From Paenibacillus lacisoli (GTDB taxonomy: Bacteria; Bacillota; Bacilli; Paenibacillales; Paenibacillaceae), in NCBI RefSeq assembly GCF_030580655.1, contig NZ_JAUQTB010000012.1, forward strand, positions 48,324 through 112,323: a stretch of DNA of 64,000 bases. The letters are read 5' to 3'. Position numbers and translations under genes: made by a program. The notes under the pieces were generated by a model. The model searched no databases and had not been told where the DNA came from. It saw only the letters and a list, made by a program, of their open reading frames with translations. Positions 42,887 through 53,083 of the stretch are shown piece by piece; within the stretch, counting starts at the first letter, position 1, and each line of letters starts with the position of its first letter.

Positions 42887-44368
42887 ATGAGTACCCTGGA
42901 TCAGAAATCCGCCAAAGGGGGAGGTCTTCGTGTCGGTGTGCAGCGTTTCGGTCGTTTTCTGAGCGGAATGGTTATGCCGAACATGGGGGCGTTCATCGCT
43001 TGGGGTATTATTACGGCTTTGTTTATTCCAACAGGCTGGATCCCCAATGAGAAGTTCAATGAAATTGTAGGACCAATGATTACCTATCTGCTGCCGCTTT
43101 TGATTGCGTACACAGGCGGTACTATGGTCCACAAGACACGCGGTGGTGTCATCGGTGCAGCAGCAACGATGGGCGTTATCGTGGGTTCCGATATTACGAT
43201 GTTCCTGGGCGCTATGGTCATGGGTCCATTGGCAGCCTGGCTGTTGAAGCAGTTTGATAAATCGGTTGAGGGTAAAATTAAATCCGGTTTCGAGATGCTG
43301 GTCAACAACTTTTCACTCGGTATTCTCGGTGCCATTCTTGCTATTCTGGGCAATGTTGCGATCGGCCCGTTCGTTGAAACGATCAGCGGATGGCTGTCAA
43401 ATGGTGTTGAATTCCTTCTGGGAGCCGGCTTGCTGCCGCTTGTCAACATCCTGATCGAGCCTGCAAAGGTGCTGTTCCTGAACAATGCAATCAACCATGG
43501 TGTTCTTACACCGCTGGCGCTTGAAGAGGCCTCAAAAGCAGGCAAGTCGATTCTGTTTATGCTTGAATCCAATCCGGGTCCAGGTCTTGGTGTACTGCTG
43601 GCCTACTGCTTCTTCGGCCGCGGATCTGCGAAGCAATCGGCTCCAGGTGCGGCAATTATCCACTTCTTCGGTGGTATCCATGAGATTTACTTCCCTTATA
43701 TTCTGATGAACCCGCGTCTGATCCTGGCTACCATTGCAGGTGGTGTGGTTGGTACATTCACTTTTGTTCTGACTGGTGCCGGTCTGATTGCAGCACCGTC
43801 TCCAGGTAGTATTATCGCCTATCTGGCGATGACACCTAAAGGCGAATATCTGCATGTTCTTCCAGGTGTCCTGACTGCAACGATCGCTTCCTTTGTCGTA
43901 GGTGCACTGCTGCTCAAGACAACCAAAGCTTCGGAAGAGGATCTGGAAGGGGCAGCAGCAAGAATGAAAGATATGAAGAATCAAGGTAAGCTGTCCAATG
44001 AAAATCCAATCATAGCAGCTGATAATGCTGCAGGCGACCAGGCAGTTGTATATGCAGCCCATGAGACTGCCGCATCAGGCAAGAAGTCCAAGGAAGAGAT
44101 CCAGAAGATTATTTTCGCTTGTGATGCGGGGATGGGCTCCAGCGCAATGGGGGCTTCGATTCTGCGGAAGAAAGCGAAAGCTGCAGGCATTGATGTCAGT
44201 ATCAGTAATACGGCAATCAGCGATCTCCCTTCCGATGCAGATGTGGTCATTACCCAAAAAACCTTGACAGATCGTGCTAAAACCATTGCTCCTAACGCCG
44301 AGCATATTTCTATCGATAACTTCCTCAAAGCGCCGGAATATGACGCGCTGGTCGATCGACTGAAATAA
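42887..44368 (+). CDS. mtlA: Mannitol-specific PTS permease, EIICB
   Basis: A 493-residue transporter that takes up mannitol as mannitol-1-phosphate. The IIC domain (about 15-345) has eight or so helices and the mannitol-family segments NMGAFIAWGIITALF and FFGGIHEIYFPYILMNP. IIB (about 400-493) starts KIIFACDAGMGSSAMGAS with the phosphorylated cysteine near residue 412. There is no fused IIA; that is mtlF, two genes on. Start 42887 has AAGGGAGG eight bases upstream, against an open frame that extends 24 codons further. Confidence 0.95.
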   Translation: MSTLDQKSAKGGGLRVGVQRFGRFLSGMVMPNMGAFIAWGIITALFIPTGWIPNEKFNEIVGPMITYLLPLLIAYTGGTMVHKTRGGVIGAAATMGVIVGSDITMFLGAMVMGPLAAWLLKQFDKSVEGKIKSGFEMLVNNFSLGILGAILAILGNVAIGPFVETISGWLSNGVEFLLGAGLLPLVNILIEPAKVLFLNNAINHGVLTPLALEEASKAGKSILFMLESNPGPGLGVLLAYCFFGRGSAKQSAPGAAIIHFFGGIHEIYFPYILMNPRLILATIAGGVVGTFTFVLTGAGLIAAPSPGSIIAYLAMTPKGEYLHVLPGVLTATIASFVVGALLLKTTKASEEDLEGAAARMKDMKNQGKLSNENPIIAADNAAGDQAVVYAAHETAASGKKSKEEIQKIIFACDAGMGSSAMGASILRKKAKAAGIDVSISNTAISDLPSDADVVITQKTLTDRAKTIAPNAEHISIDNFLKAPEYDALVDRLK

Positions 44369-44478
44369 GAATAAGGAATTAGGATAATCTATTAGAAACA
44401 TCTGGTTTGGGGTAATAAACTGCGTACCTTCATGAGGCAGAAAATCTGCCGGCTGCAGCAAGAAGAAGGAGCGGTCCA

Positions 44479-46569
44479 ATGAATATATCCAAGAGGCAAA
44501 GAGATATTCTTGAGTTTCTGCTCCGCCAGTCCCATGAAATTACAGCGGGTGACATTGCCGAGGAAATTAAGGTAAGCACCCGGACTGTACACAGGGAATT
44601 GAGCGCAGTTGAGAAGTGGCTGGCGTATTATGACGCCAGACTTGAGAAAAAATCCGGGATCGGCATCTTTATTGATGCCGGTCCCAATCGGCGTAGTTCG
44701 CTGATTGAACAACTGCACGCGGCCGAACAGGTGAATTATTCGGCTGAAGAACGAAAGATTTACAGCTTGTGTGTACTGCTTGAGGATGAGGAGCCGATCA
44801 AGCTGCTGGCCTTAGCTGCTGATATGAAGGTTACCGTTGCTACCGTCAGCAGTGATCTGGATGATCTTGAATCCTGGATTGAGCAGCGGGGGCTTCAGCT
44901 GGTTCGCAGGCGGGGGTACGGTGTGCAGATTACAGGGGAAGAGATCGACAAGCGCAGAGCTATGGCGGAACTGGTGCTTGAGCATCTGGACGAATCCGAT
45001 TTGTTCGGACAGGAATGGGCGAAGAACACAGGAGCAGGCGGAACCCGTAAACTGATGGAGCTTATGGGGAGATCCCATATTCTAGTCATTGAAGGCGCCT
45101 TATGGCAGCCGAATGAGAAATGGCTCGAGGATTTGGTCGAGAGCAAATATATGGAGCTGTTGATCCAATTATGTATTACCGTTCATCGGATTCTGGGTGG
45201 GTCTTTCGTTAAGCGAAGCGGTATATGGGGAAAGGATGCCATGAGCGGCTCACGTGAACTGATGGTACAACGACTGTGTGCCGAATTAGAGGAAGCTCTG
45301 ACGTTCACAATACCAGATGAAGAGAAGCACTACATTGCTGAACTGTTCCGGGCTGCTGAGGACGAATCGACCCGGCTTTTGCCGCTGCAGGACTGGGTAA
45401 CCCTGGAGACCGTCCGTGAGCTGATTCGGCGGGTAGAGATCCGTTCTAGCTATCAGTTTGAGGATGACCGCCTGCTGCGGGAGGGCTTGATTGATCATGT
45501 TCAGGCAGCACTGCACCGTCTGAATGAAGGACGTTCGATCCGGAACCCGCTCCTGCAGCAGATCCGCAGGGATTACGAGAGGTTGTTCCAGGATGTTAAA
45601 GCTGCTGTGGAAGAGATGTCCAGCACCCCTGGCATTCATACGCTGGACGTTCCGGATGAGGAGATTGGTTTCCTTGTCATGCATTTCGGAGCATCCATAG
45701 AGCGGATGAGACAGCTGCGGCGCGAAGTGCGCGCTATGGTTGTCTGCACGAGCGGCATCGGATCTTCCAGACTGCTGGCGACCCGGCTGGCCAAGGAGCT
45801 GCCCCAGATCCAGATCGTGGATCGGGTCTCCTGGTATGAGGCAGCCCGCATACCTGATGAGAGCTATGATCTGATCATTTCAACGGTAGATCTTCCTCTG
45901 CCGATAGACCGTTATCTCAAGATCAGTCCGCTGCTCACGCAGGAGGAGAGTGACCGCCTGCGCCATTTTATACAAAATATTACGTTAAAGAAAGAACGGG
46001 CCGGAGCTGCCGACCATATGGGCGGCCGGCGTGAAGAAGTACAGTGGCTGTCTCTGCTGCGGGATGTCCTGGATGAGATGGTCCGGCTGCTGGAGGGATT
46101 TGAGGTGTTCCAGCTGGGTAATCTGCAGTTGAATCTTCTGGAGACGCTGCAGGCCGTATGCGAGAGAGAAGCCAGTCTCGGAACGACCGAGCGCCCGCAG
46201 ATCATCGCTGACCTGCTGGTTGAACGTGAACGAAGCGGCACACAGCTGCTGCCAGACACAGCGGTTGCCCTGTTCCACACCCGCAGTCCGTATATCAGCC
46301 GGGCATCCCTAAGGCTGTACCGTCTGGAAGAGCCGCTGCTGCTGGAGACCGACGCTTCTTCCGGAAAGGTCCGCCACATCCTGCTGATGCTGGGTCCAAG
46401 AGAGCTGTCGAAGGGCAGTCTTGAGGTACTGAGCGAGATCAGCGCACTTCTGCTGCATGAAGAAATGATCCGGCTGCTGGAGACAGGAACGAGGGAAGAC
46501 ATCATTGCTTATATGTCTGAACAGCTGTCTGAATATTTTCGCAGCAAAATTGAATTAGGGAGGAAATGA
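44479..46569 (+). CDS. mtlR: Mannitol operon activator MtlR
   Basis: A 696-residue PRD-containing activator. Domains in order: a DeoR-like helix-turn-helix (about 5-60, DIAEEIKVSTRTVHRELSAV), a second HTH (about 90-160), PRD1 and PRD2 (about 180-400), an EIIB-like domain with cysteine in VVCTSGIGSSRLLATRL (about residue 423), and an EIIA-Mtl-like domain with histidine in LFHTRSPYISRASL (about 600). In B. subtilis and Geobacillus, phosphorylation of PRD2 by HPr activates MtlR, while the EIIB- and EIIA-like sites report mannitol transport. AGAAGGAGCGG precedes the ATG. It lies between mtlA and mtlF, as in Geobacillus stearothermophilus. Confidence 0.95.
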   Translation: MNISKRQRDILEFLLRQSHEITAGDIAEEIKVSTRTVHRELSAVEKWLAYYDARLEKKSGIGIFIDAGPNRRSSLIEQLHAAEQVNYSAEERKIYSLCVLLEDEEPIKLLALAADMKVTVATVSSDLDDLESWIEQRGLQLVRRRGYGVQITGEEIDKRRAMAELVLEHLDESDLFGQEWAKNTGAGGTRKLMELMGRSHILVIEGALWQPNEKWLEDLVESKYMELLIQLCITVHRILGGSFVKRSGIWGKDAMSGSRELMVQRLCAELEEALTFTIPDEEKHYIAELFRAAEDESTRLLPLQDWVTLETVRELIRRVEIRSSYQFEDDRLLREGLIDHVQAALHRLNEGRSIRNPLLQQIRRDYERLFQDVKAAVEEMSSTPGIHTLDVPDEEIGFLVMHFGASIERMRQLRREVRAMVVCTSGIGSSRLLATRLAKELPQIQIVDRVSWYEAARIPDESYDLIISTVDLPLPIDRYLKISPLLTQEESDRLRHFIQNITLKKERAGAADHMGGRREEVQWLSLLRDVLDEMVRLLEGFEVFQLGNLQLNLLETLQAVCEREASLGTTERPQIIADLLVERERSGTQLLPDTAVALFHTRSPYISRASLRLYRLEEPLLLETDASSGKVRHILLMLGPRELSKGSLEVLSEISALLLHEEMIRLLETGTREDIIAYMSEQLSEYFRSKIELGRK

Positions 46570-46571
46570 CA

Positions 46572-47006
46572 ATGAGTATTATGTCTGTAGATAAAGTCAA
46601 GATGAATCAAACTGCCAAGGATAAATATGAAGCCATCCGCGCTGCCGGAGAGATTCTGAAGGACGCAGGCCATATCAGCCAGGAGTACATTGAGAAAATG
46701 CTGGAGCGTGAAGAGATCGTCTCCACTTATGTTGGTAATGGCCTGGCAATCCCTCACGGGACTAAGGAATCCAAGCAGTTCATCAACTCCACAGGGATTT
46801 CCATCATCCAGTATCCGGAGGGTGTCGACTTTAACGGGGAAAAAGCGTATCTGGTTGTAGGGATTGCCGCACAAGGCGGAGATCATATGGGAATCCTGAC
46901 CAGCATCGCGGTGGTCTGCTCTGATGATGACAACATGGAAGCCCTGCGTCAGGCTTCCACGGCTGAAGAGATTATTACCATTTTCGAAAGCGAAATGGAA
47001 GAATGA
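46572..47006 (+). CDS. mtlF: Mannitol-specific PTS enzyme IIA
   Basis: A 144-residue EIIA of the mannitol/fructose class that phosphorylates the IIB part of MtlA. The active histidine is in GNGLAIPHGTKES (residue 62). AGGGAGG nine bases upstream supports ATG 46572; an ATG at 46566 overlaps the mtlR stop and is too close to that site. It overlaps mtlD by four bases (ATGA), so it is firmly part of mtlA-mtlR-mtlF-mtlD. Confidence 0.95.
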   Translation: MSIMSVDKVKMNQTAKDKYEAIRAAGEILKDAGHISQEYIEKMLEREEIVSTYVGNGLAIPHGTKESKQFINSTGISIIQYPEGVDFNGEKAYLVVGIAAQGGDHMGILTSIAVVCSDDDNMEALRQASTAEEIITIFESEMEE

Positions 47007-48145
47007 AGGCCGTACATTTTGGGGCAGGCAATATTGGACGCGGATTTATCGGATTGCTGCTGTCCCGCGCAGGTTATCAGGTTATATTCTCGGATGTGAA
47101 CGATGTACTAGTCAATGAATTGCAGAATCGCGGCGAATACACCGTAGAACTCGCGAATGAAGCGAAGGATCAAGAGGTCGTACACAACGTTACAGCTATT
47201 GACGGGAAAAATGTAGAGACGGTAGCTCAAGCTGTCGCTGAAGCGGATCTCGTCACGACTGCCGTTGGAGTGAATATTCTGAAGCATATTGCGCCAGGGA
47301 TCGCTAAAGGGATTGAGCTGCGGCTTAAGAATGGGGCGAATCCACTTCACGTCATTGCCTGTGAGAATGCGATCGGAGGCAGTGCACAGCTGAAAGAGCA
47401 TGTTATGAATCTGCTGGATGATTCTCTACATGATGCTGCTGCGGCATCCGTGTACTTCCCCAATGCTGCGGTCGACCGGATTGTACCGATTCAGCACCAT
47501 GATGACCCGTTGTATGTGCAGGTAGAACCTTTTTACGAGTGGGTTGTAGACCGTTCCCAGATGGCGCCGAATTTCCAAGAGGTGGAAGGTGTCCATTATG
47601 TCGATAACCTGGAACCTTATATTGAACGTAAGCTGTTCACAGTAAATACAGGACACTGCGTAGCTGCTTACCTCGGGTATAAGGCTGGCTTTGCAACGAT
47701 TCAGGAAGCGATTGTGGACGAAGAGATTGCCGCTTGTGTACGGGGGGCATTAGAAGAGACCGGCGCTGTATTGGTCAAACGCTTTGGCTTCGATGAGTCC
47801 GAGCATGCCAAGTATATCGATAAAATTCTCTCCCGCTTCGTTAATCCTAATTTGACCGATGAAGTCACAAGAGTGGGGCGTTCCCCGCTGCGGAAGCTGT
47901 CACCGAATGACCGTCTGGTGCGCCCTGCGCTCCAGGCTTATGAATATGGGATCGAACCGGACCATCTGGCGTTAGGGATGGCTGCTGCCTGCAAGTTTGA
48001 TATTCAGGAAGATCCTGAAGCAGTTGAACTGCAAAAAGCGATAGCGGAAGAAGGATTAAGCACTGCATTCGCACGTTACACCTCTATCCCTGCCGAGCAT
48101 CCGCTGCACAAGCTGGTGCTGGAGCAATATGAGGCGCTCGTATAG
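47003..48145 (+). CDS. mtlD: Mannitol-1-phosphate 5-dehydrogenase
   Basis: MtlD oxidises mannitol-1-phosphate to fructose-6-phosphate with NAD, feeding glycolysis. The 380-residue protein opens with the Rossmann motif KAVHFGAGNIGRGFIGLLLS and contains VIACENAIGGS and the catalytic-lysine region CVAAYLGYKAGFATIQEA. There is no strong independent ribosome-binding site; the ATGA overlap with mtlF implies coupled translation. Last gene of the operon, with a terminator 25 bases on. Confidence 0.96.
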   Translation: MKAVHFGAGNIGRGFIGLLLSRAGYQVIFSDVNDVLVNELQNRGEYTVELANEAKDQEVVHNVTAIDGKNVETVAQAVAEADLVTTAVGVNILKHIAPGIAKGIELRLKNGANPLHVIACENAIGGSAQLKEHVMNLLDDSLHDAAAASVYFPNAAVDRIVPIQHHDDPLYVQVEPFYEWVVDRSQMAPNFQEVEGVHYVDNLEPYIERKLFTVNTGHCVAAYLGYKAGFATIQEAIVDEEIAACVRGALEETGAVLVKRFGFDESEHAKYIDKILSRFVNPNLTDEVTRVGRSPLRKLSPNDRLVRPALQAYEYGIEPDHLALGMAAACKFDIQEDPEAVELQKAIAEEGLSTAFARYTSIPAEHPLHKLVLEQYEALV

Positions 48146-48168
48146 ATCAGCTTGATTGAAAGTATATG

Positions 48169-48213
48169 CAAAAGGCGGGCAGTTCGGTAACCGGACTGCC
48201 CGCCTTTTGTATG
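48169..48213. terminator. Bidirectional terminator between mtlD and a chemoreceptor
   Basis: A 19-bp stem with one mismatch (CAAAAGGCGGGCAGTTCGG against its partner) around TAA; T-rich on the plus strand, and A-rich at its other end to serve the minus strand. Confidence 0.88.
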
Positions 48214-48227
48214 TTTGTGTAATGTCG

Positions 48228-49913
48228 TTATACCTGGAACCGGCTCACTTCGTTCTGAAGCTCCTGGGCAAGACCGCTTAACGTGCCGGATGCATTAGCA
48301 ATTTCCTCCATGGTGGCCAGCTGCTCCTGTGAACCGGAAGAAGCTTGGTGGGCGCTTGCCGAGATGGATTGGGACAATGCGGTCAGCTGCTCTTCGGAGA
48401 CGACAATCTGGCGTGTACCTGCGGATATCTGTTCGGCAGCAGCAGATACCTCCTGCACCTGCTCTGCGACATCCTTAATTGCCTCGCGGATGGAATGAAA
48501 GATCTCGCCAGTTTCCTTGACGATCTCGGTTCCGGATACGACCTCTGCCGCTCCTGTGGCCATAGAAGCAATCGCAGTCTCTACATTGCTCACCATATCC
48601 TCAATCAGTGAAGCAATTTGCTGGGAGGCCTGGCTGGAATGTTCGGACAGCTTCTTCACTTCGCCTGCTACTACGGCAAAGCCCTTGCCCTGCTCACCTG
48701 CACGTGCAGCTTCAATAGATGCGTTCAGGGCCAGAAGATTGGTCTGTCCGGCAATCCCGCGAATGAGCTCTGTAATGCTGGCAATCTGTTTGGACTGCTC
48801 CCCAAGAGAGTTCACAATAAGAGATGTCCGCTGTACAGATTGATGAATACTTTTCATTTGACTGGCTGTACGATCGATATAGCTGACACCCTGCTGTGCT
48901 TCCTGAAGGGCCTGCTCCGAATTCACTGAAACGTTCGATGCCGACTCGGCAATGCGTTGGATACTGGCTGCATTCTCATCGAGGGAGATCTTATTCTCGT
49001 ACATGGATTGAGCCTGCTGTTCAGCAGCTCCGGAAATCTGCAGAATCGTCTCTGCCATTTGATGGGATACTTCTACAGCTTGCTCCGAGCCGGCATACAG
49101 CTCCTGCGAAGCAGCAGACACCTGCTCGGCACTGGAGTTGATCTTCAGCAGCAGTCCATGCAGATTATGCTTCATCTCATTAAAAGCGGCTGCCATCTGT
49201 CCGATTTCGTCCTTATTGCGGACATCCGTGTCCGGAATGGTCAGATCACCAGCGGCAATTTGCTGTGCAGATTTTGCCAGCTTGGTTACCGGCTTCGACA
49301 CCATTCTGGAGATAATCAGAGCCATCAGACAGCCGAGCAGTACGGCAATAACGGTTACGATGATGATCATCTTCTTGACCTTTTGTACTGTTGCTGTTGT
49401 GTCTGCGCTGCTGAGATCGAGCTGCTTTTTCTGGAAGGTCTGCAGCTCTGTTGCTTTATTCTCCATGGCCAGTGCGGACGGCACGCATCGTTCTTCAACA
49501 AGGCGGATCACGGTGGCCATATCATTTTGTTTTTTGTAAGAAGCAATATTGGTAACTACCTGATTATAATTCTGTTCCAGCTCGATGAGCTCATTCAGAA
49601 GCTGCTTCGATTCCGGGAGGATAAAACGCTGCTGCAATGAGGAGGACATTTCGGCAAATGTAGTTCTTCCAGTCTCGTAAGCGTCCATTTGGCTCTGGCT
49701 GCCTGTGATCAGGTACCCGCGTACATCCTTGGTCTGCCTGGTCACAATAAAACGAAGATTGTCGGTCGCCATAATCTTGTCCATCCGGTCGTTAACCAGG
49801 ACAGAATAGGACTTGTCCGTTTCATTGATTTCATAGTAGCTGAAGGATCCTAGCAGAAGAGTAATGAGGATGACGGCGGCAAATGCAGTGAATAGTTTTT
49901 GGCTGATATTCAT
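48228..49913 (-). CDS. Methyl-accepting chemotaxis protein with four-helix-bundle sensor
   Basis: A 561-residue chemoreceptor of classic topology: helix 1 at about 8-28, a 150-residue extracellular domain of mostly alpha-helix (pattern of 4HB_MCP, with [18 protein letters not shown]), helix 2 at about 183-203, then HAMP and the signalling coiled coil. The tip is [42 protein letters not shown] lies upstream of the ATG. Ligand unknown. It is monocistronic, facing mtlD and sharing its terminator. No che genes are in the window. Confidence 0.9.
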   Translation of the reverse strand: MNISQKLFTAFAAVILITLLLGSFSYYEINETDKSYSVLVNDRMDKIMATDNLRFIVTRQTKDVRGYLITGSQSQMDAYETGRTTFAEMSSSLQQRFILPESKQLLNELIELEQNYNQVVTNIASYKKQNDMATVIRLVEERCVPSALAMENKATELQTFQKKQLDLSSADTTATVQKVKKMIIIVTVIAVLLGCLMALIISRMVSKPVTKLAKSAQQIAAGDLTIPDTDVRNKDEIGQMAAAFNEMKHNLHGLLLKINSSAEQVSAASQELYAGSEQAVEVSHQMAETILQISGAAEQQAQSMYENKISLDENAASIQRIAESASNVSVNSEQALQEAQQGVSYIDRTASQMKSIHQSVQRTSLIVNSLGEQSKQIASITELIRGIAGQTNLLALNASIEAARAGEQGKGFAVVAGEVKKLSEHSSQASQQIASLIEDMVSNVETAIASMATGAAEVVSGTEIVKETGEIFHSIREAIKDVAEQVQEVSAAAEQISAGTRQIVVSEEQLTALSQSISASAHQASSGSQEQLATMEEIANASGTLSGLAQELQNEVSRFQV

Positions 49914-50191
49914 CTTATGTACACATTCCTTTGCTTGTGGTTTGAGCGATAGCTGTACGGGCAGCCATGAGGCGGACGGGGAAGCTATGCTTATGGATAA
50001 AAGGGGAAATTTAGTTCCTATGACTTACTTATAAACATGAAGCAGGACGTTAGAATCATATCTAACAGAAAAATTTGGCGAAAATATATGGCTGGTTATC
50101 TAATTGCCTCCCAATTAAATCACTTAGGTGAATAAGTCGCTTGAATGGTACGTAAAAAAAGGACCTTTGGATCATTTTTTTTTGAAAAAAA

Positions 50192-50241
50192 GGGTAGAAA
50201 AAAACCAACCTGCTGCAACAGCGGAAGCCTCAGGTTGGTTT
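50192..50241 (-). terminator. Minus-strand terminator with no assigned gene
   Basis: AAACCAACCTG pairs with CAGGTTGGTTT around 18 bases; on the minus strand the stem ends in TTTTTTT. It implies a short transcript coming from 50.3-50.6 kb. Confidence 0.7.
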
Positions 50242-50305
50242 GCTTGTGTTGTGATGTGTTAAACGGCGGAGCGTATAAATGATCCAATAATAAAGAGGGA
50301 CAGCT

Positions 50306-50503
50306 TCAAGTAAAAGCGAAGCGAGCGAGGTGGAGGGGGCATATAAATTTTGAGTGAACCGGCTGAGATCCTTGGAATACTGGTAGGCATACATACAGAC
50401 CATTCCGGTCAGCCGTTGTTCCAGTCGACTGAGTATGATAGCTCCAATAATTGAAATCGTCTGGCCGACCGGCTTTTGAATCCGGGTTCCGGCTTACGCT
50501 CAC
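50306..50503 (-). CDS. Possible small protein of unknown function
   Basis: A 65-codon frame starts with GTG behind a good site, TAAGGAGTG, and ends before the terminator above. Composition is mixed and I recognise no family. In the adjacent frame, the same stretch reads as a more protein-like amphipathic chain (including IIGAIILSRLEQRL and YAYQYSKDLSRFTQNLY) that runs to about 50245 but has no start codon. Either one frame is real, or a frameshift joins them, or the transcript is non-coding. Confidence 0.2.
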   Translation of the reverse strand: MSVSRNPDSKAGRPDDFNYWSYHTQSTGTTADRNGLYVCLPVFQGSQPVHSKFICPLHLARFAFT

Positions 50504-50673
50504 CGTATCACTCCTTAGCCGTCCGGATTACTCTCTAGCTTGTGGAAGCTGCCGGGAAATTATGCAGCCGGTTCCTGTTTGGTTCGGCTGGGTTTGGAGG
50601 TTAGAGGTGAAATAGAATAGGGTAAAAGGAGAGAGAATAAGCGGGATGAACCGTTAATCAGGGAGTGAGCCGC

Positions 50674-52704
50674 ATGAAAACAACCAACTCAATTCAGTAT
50701 GAGCATTCGTCGTTACGCCTCTCTGAGCGCAAATTGGGCGTGCAATATACAAATGAAGCCAGTGTGTTCAGCGTCTGGTCGCCGCCGGCGGTCGGGATGG
50801 AGGTCCTGCTGTTCGAGCAGGGACAAGAGCATCCAAGCGTGTATAGGATGATCAAGGATAAAGATGATGTATGGAGCACAACGATAGAAGGGAATCAGGC
50901 CGGAAAGGGTTATCTGCTGCGGGTGCATCATGCAGGCGGGATCATTCATGATGTGGTGGATCCATATGCCACAGCTGTGGAGGTCAACGGTACACGAGGA
51001 GCCATTATCGATCTTAGTGCGACCCATCCCGAAGATTGGCACAATGATCAAAGGCCGGCATTGGAACATCCGCTTGATGCTGTGATCTATGAACTGCATG
51101 TCCGTGATTTTTCCATAGACCCGGACTCGGGTATAGTAAACCGCGGCGGGTACAAGGCGTTTACCGAGAGCGGATGCCGGGACCGGCAGGGAAACCCGGT
51201 AGGGATCGACCATCTTCAGGAGCTGGGGGTGACTCATGTTCACCTGATGCCGATTTATGATTTTTCTACGGTGGATGAGTCGGGAGATCAGAGAACGTTT
51301 GGTTCCCTCAAAGCCTACAATTGGGGATATGATCCGCTGAACTATAATGCGCCCGAAGGCTCCTACGCCAGCGATCCGACCCATCCGGCAGTGCGAATTA
51401 CAGAACTGAAGGAAATGGTTGCCTCCCTGCATCGTCAAGGTATGCGCGTCATTATGGATGTGGTTTACAATCATGTAGTGGATGCGGGCAGCAGCGCGTT
51501 CGAGAAGCTGGTTCCCGGATATTATTTTCGTCTGGACGAGCAGGGGAATTACAGCAATGGTTCAGGAACAGGGAACGAGATGGCTACGGAGAAACCGATG
51601 GTCCGCAAATTCATTATCGATTCCGTGATGCACTGGGCAAAAGAATATCATCTTGACGGGTTCCGTTTCGATCTGATGGGTCTTGTGGATACGACCACGA
51701 TCCGTCTGCTTACGGAGCAGCTGCGGCAGGAGATAGATCCACATATACTGGTTTATGGGGAGCCCTGGACGGCGATGGATACCCCGCTCACCGAGCAGAC
51801 ATTGAAGGGGAGTCAGAAGGGCATGGGGTTTGCAGTATTTAATGATACTCTCCGTGATGCGATCAAAGGGGATACGGATGGAACCGGTAAAGGATATGCC
51901 ACAGGCGAGCGGGGCGTGGAAGGCGAAATTGCTGAAGGAATGATGGGATCCATCCATTCGTTTACAGACGGTCCGGAGGAAACGATCAACTATACAACCG
52001 TACATGACAATTTGAATTTGTGGGATAAGGTGACTCGTACGATGGGGATTTGGGATGCCCTGGGTTTCCCTGAGTTTGACCACAGCCAGCCGCTGAAGGA
52101 GGACTGGGTGGAGAAGGCTGTCAAGGCGGCAGATCCATACAGGCTTATGGACAGCTGGCAGCTGTTGGATAATGAAGCGGTCAGACGATGTCTGCTGGCG
52201 AATGGCATTGTACTGTTGTCTCAGGGTATTCCTTTGATCCAGGCTGGAGATGAACTGCTCCGGTCCAAGTTTGGTGACCATAACAGCTATCACAGCGGGG
52301 ACTGGGTCAACGCGATCCGGTGGGAGAACAAGGCTCGTTTCCGCCAGGTATTCGATTATTACCGCGGACTGATTTCGCTGCGGCGCAGCCACCCGGCTTT
52401 CCGATTGCGAAGCCGTGAAGATATTGAGCGGCATATGACACTACTGCAGGGCAGCCAGGAAGTTGTTGCTTTTCTCCTGAAAGAGCACGCGGGCGGAGAT
52501 GATTGGGCACAGATCGCTATTATTAGTAACGGGAGCCCAAGCGAGCAAGAAGTGACGCTGCCCCAGCCGCATGGCGAGTGGAGAGTTGTTGTCAAAGATG
52601 GCGTCGCGGGTACAGCTATACTGGAGCAGCTGACCGGCCATCAGATTTCAGTGCCTCATCTCTCTATGATGGTGCTGTATGACAGCGGCTTAACCTGCGG
52701 TTAA
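50674..52704 (+). CDS. Type I pullulanase, first copy
   Basis: A 676-residue debranching enzyme that cuts alpha-1,6 bonds in pullulan, glycogen or limit dextrins. An N-terminal CBM48-like domain (about 20-110) is followed by the GH13 barrel. The type I signature YNWGYDPLNYN is present, with conserved regions VIMDVVYNHV, GFRFDLMG (nucleophile Asp near 333), YGEPWT (acid/base Glu near 363) and VHDNLN (Asp near 445). There is no signal peptide, so it should be cytoplasmic like B. subtilis AmyX. ATG 50674 lies behind AGGGAGTGAG; a GTG three codons earlier is inside that site. A similar, longer copy follows. Confidence 0.93.
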   Translation: MKTTNSIQYEHSSLRLSERKLGVQYTNEASVFSVWSPPAVGMEVLLFEQGQEHPSVYRMIKDKDDVWSTTIEGNQAGKGYLLRVHHAGGIIHDVVDPYATAVEVNGTRGAIIDLSATHPEDWHNDQRPALEHPLDAVIYELHVRDFSIDPDSGIVNRGGYKAFTESGCRDRQGNPVGIDHLQELGVTHVHLMPIYDFSTVDESGDQRTFGSLKAYNWGYDPLNYNAPEGSYASDPTHPAVRITELKEMVASLHRQGMRVIMDVVYNHVVDAGSSAFEKLVPGYYFRLDEQGNYSNGSGTGNEMATEKPMVRKFIIDSVMHWAKEYHLDGFRFDLMGLVDTTTIRLLTEQLRQEIDPHILVYGEPWTAMDTPLTEQTLKGSQKGMGFAVFNDTLRDAIKGDTDGTGKGYATGERGVEGEIAEGMMGSIHSFTDGPEETINYTTVHDNLNLWDKVTRTMGIWDALGFPEFDHSQPLKEDWVEKAVKAADPYRLMDSWQLLDNEAVRRCLLANGIVLLSQGIPLIQAGDELLRSKFGDHNSYHSGDWVNAIRWENKARFRQVFDYYRGLISLRRSHPAFRLRSREDIERHMTLLQGSQEVVAFLLKEHAGGDDWAQIAIISNGSPSEQEVTLPQPHGEWRVVVKDGVAGTAILEQLTGHQISVPHLSMMVLYDSGLTCG

Positions 52705-52749
52705 ATAGGACAAATAGGATAATAGGGTAAAAAAGCTGAAGCTTCCGTC

Positions 52750-52780
52750 AGGCGCAGACCCAGGGTCTGTGCCTTTTTTT
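52750..52780 (+). terminator. Terminator between the two pullulanase genes
   Basis: AGGCGCAGACCC pairs with GGGTCTGTGCCT (one G-U) around a single A, then seven T. It separates the paralogues into two transcripts. Confidence 0.85.
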
Positions 52781-52855
52781 CATAGGCGGAACTCTCGCGC
52801 TTTCTGCATCTGCCGTCACCGTTTTTTTCTTTTCAGCATATACTGTACCATTTAA

Positions 52856-52869
52856 TGAAAGCGGTTACT
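52856..52869 (+). promoter_or_regulatory. Candidate cre box upstream of the second pullulanase
   Basis: TGAAAGCGGTTACT matches TGNAANCGNTNNCA except for the last base. It ends 24 bp before a consensus -10 (TATAAT, 52894-52899) that lacks a clear -35. It would suit catabolite control. The remainder of the 380-bp gap shows no gene. Confidence 0.55.
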
Positions 52870-53083
52870 AAAGCAATGGGGCTCTTAAACCGATATAATA
52901 TTAAGGAAGTTGGCAAGCAGTATCAAGACTGTTCACCAACTGAATTGACAAAAGCAGGTCTGTGTCGGTGCATGGAGTGGCAAGAATAATGAGAGATAGG
53001 TTAGAGCATCAATAGGATAGACCCACTTGGTTGAAGAGCGCTGCACCGTAAGCCTATCGACTATAGTGAACAGGCGGTGAAAG

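Larger units (their letters stand above)
49914..50673. other. Mostly non-coding 760-bp gap
   Basis: Between the chemoreceptor and the first pullulanase I find no recognisable protein. The segment holds the upstream region of the chemoreceptor, homopolymer A/T tracts near 50170-50200, a minus-strand terminator (50192-50241) and a minus-strand ribosome-binding site followed by a short frame (50306-50503). No convincing promoter for the pullulanase was seen. Confidence 0.6.
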
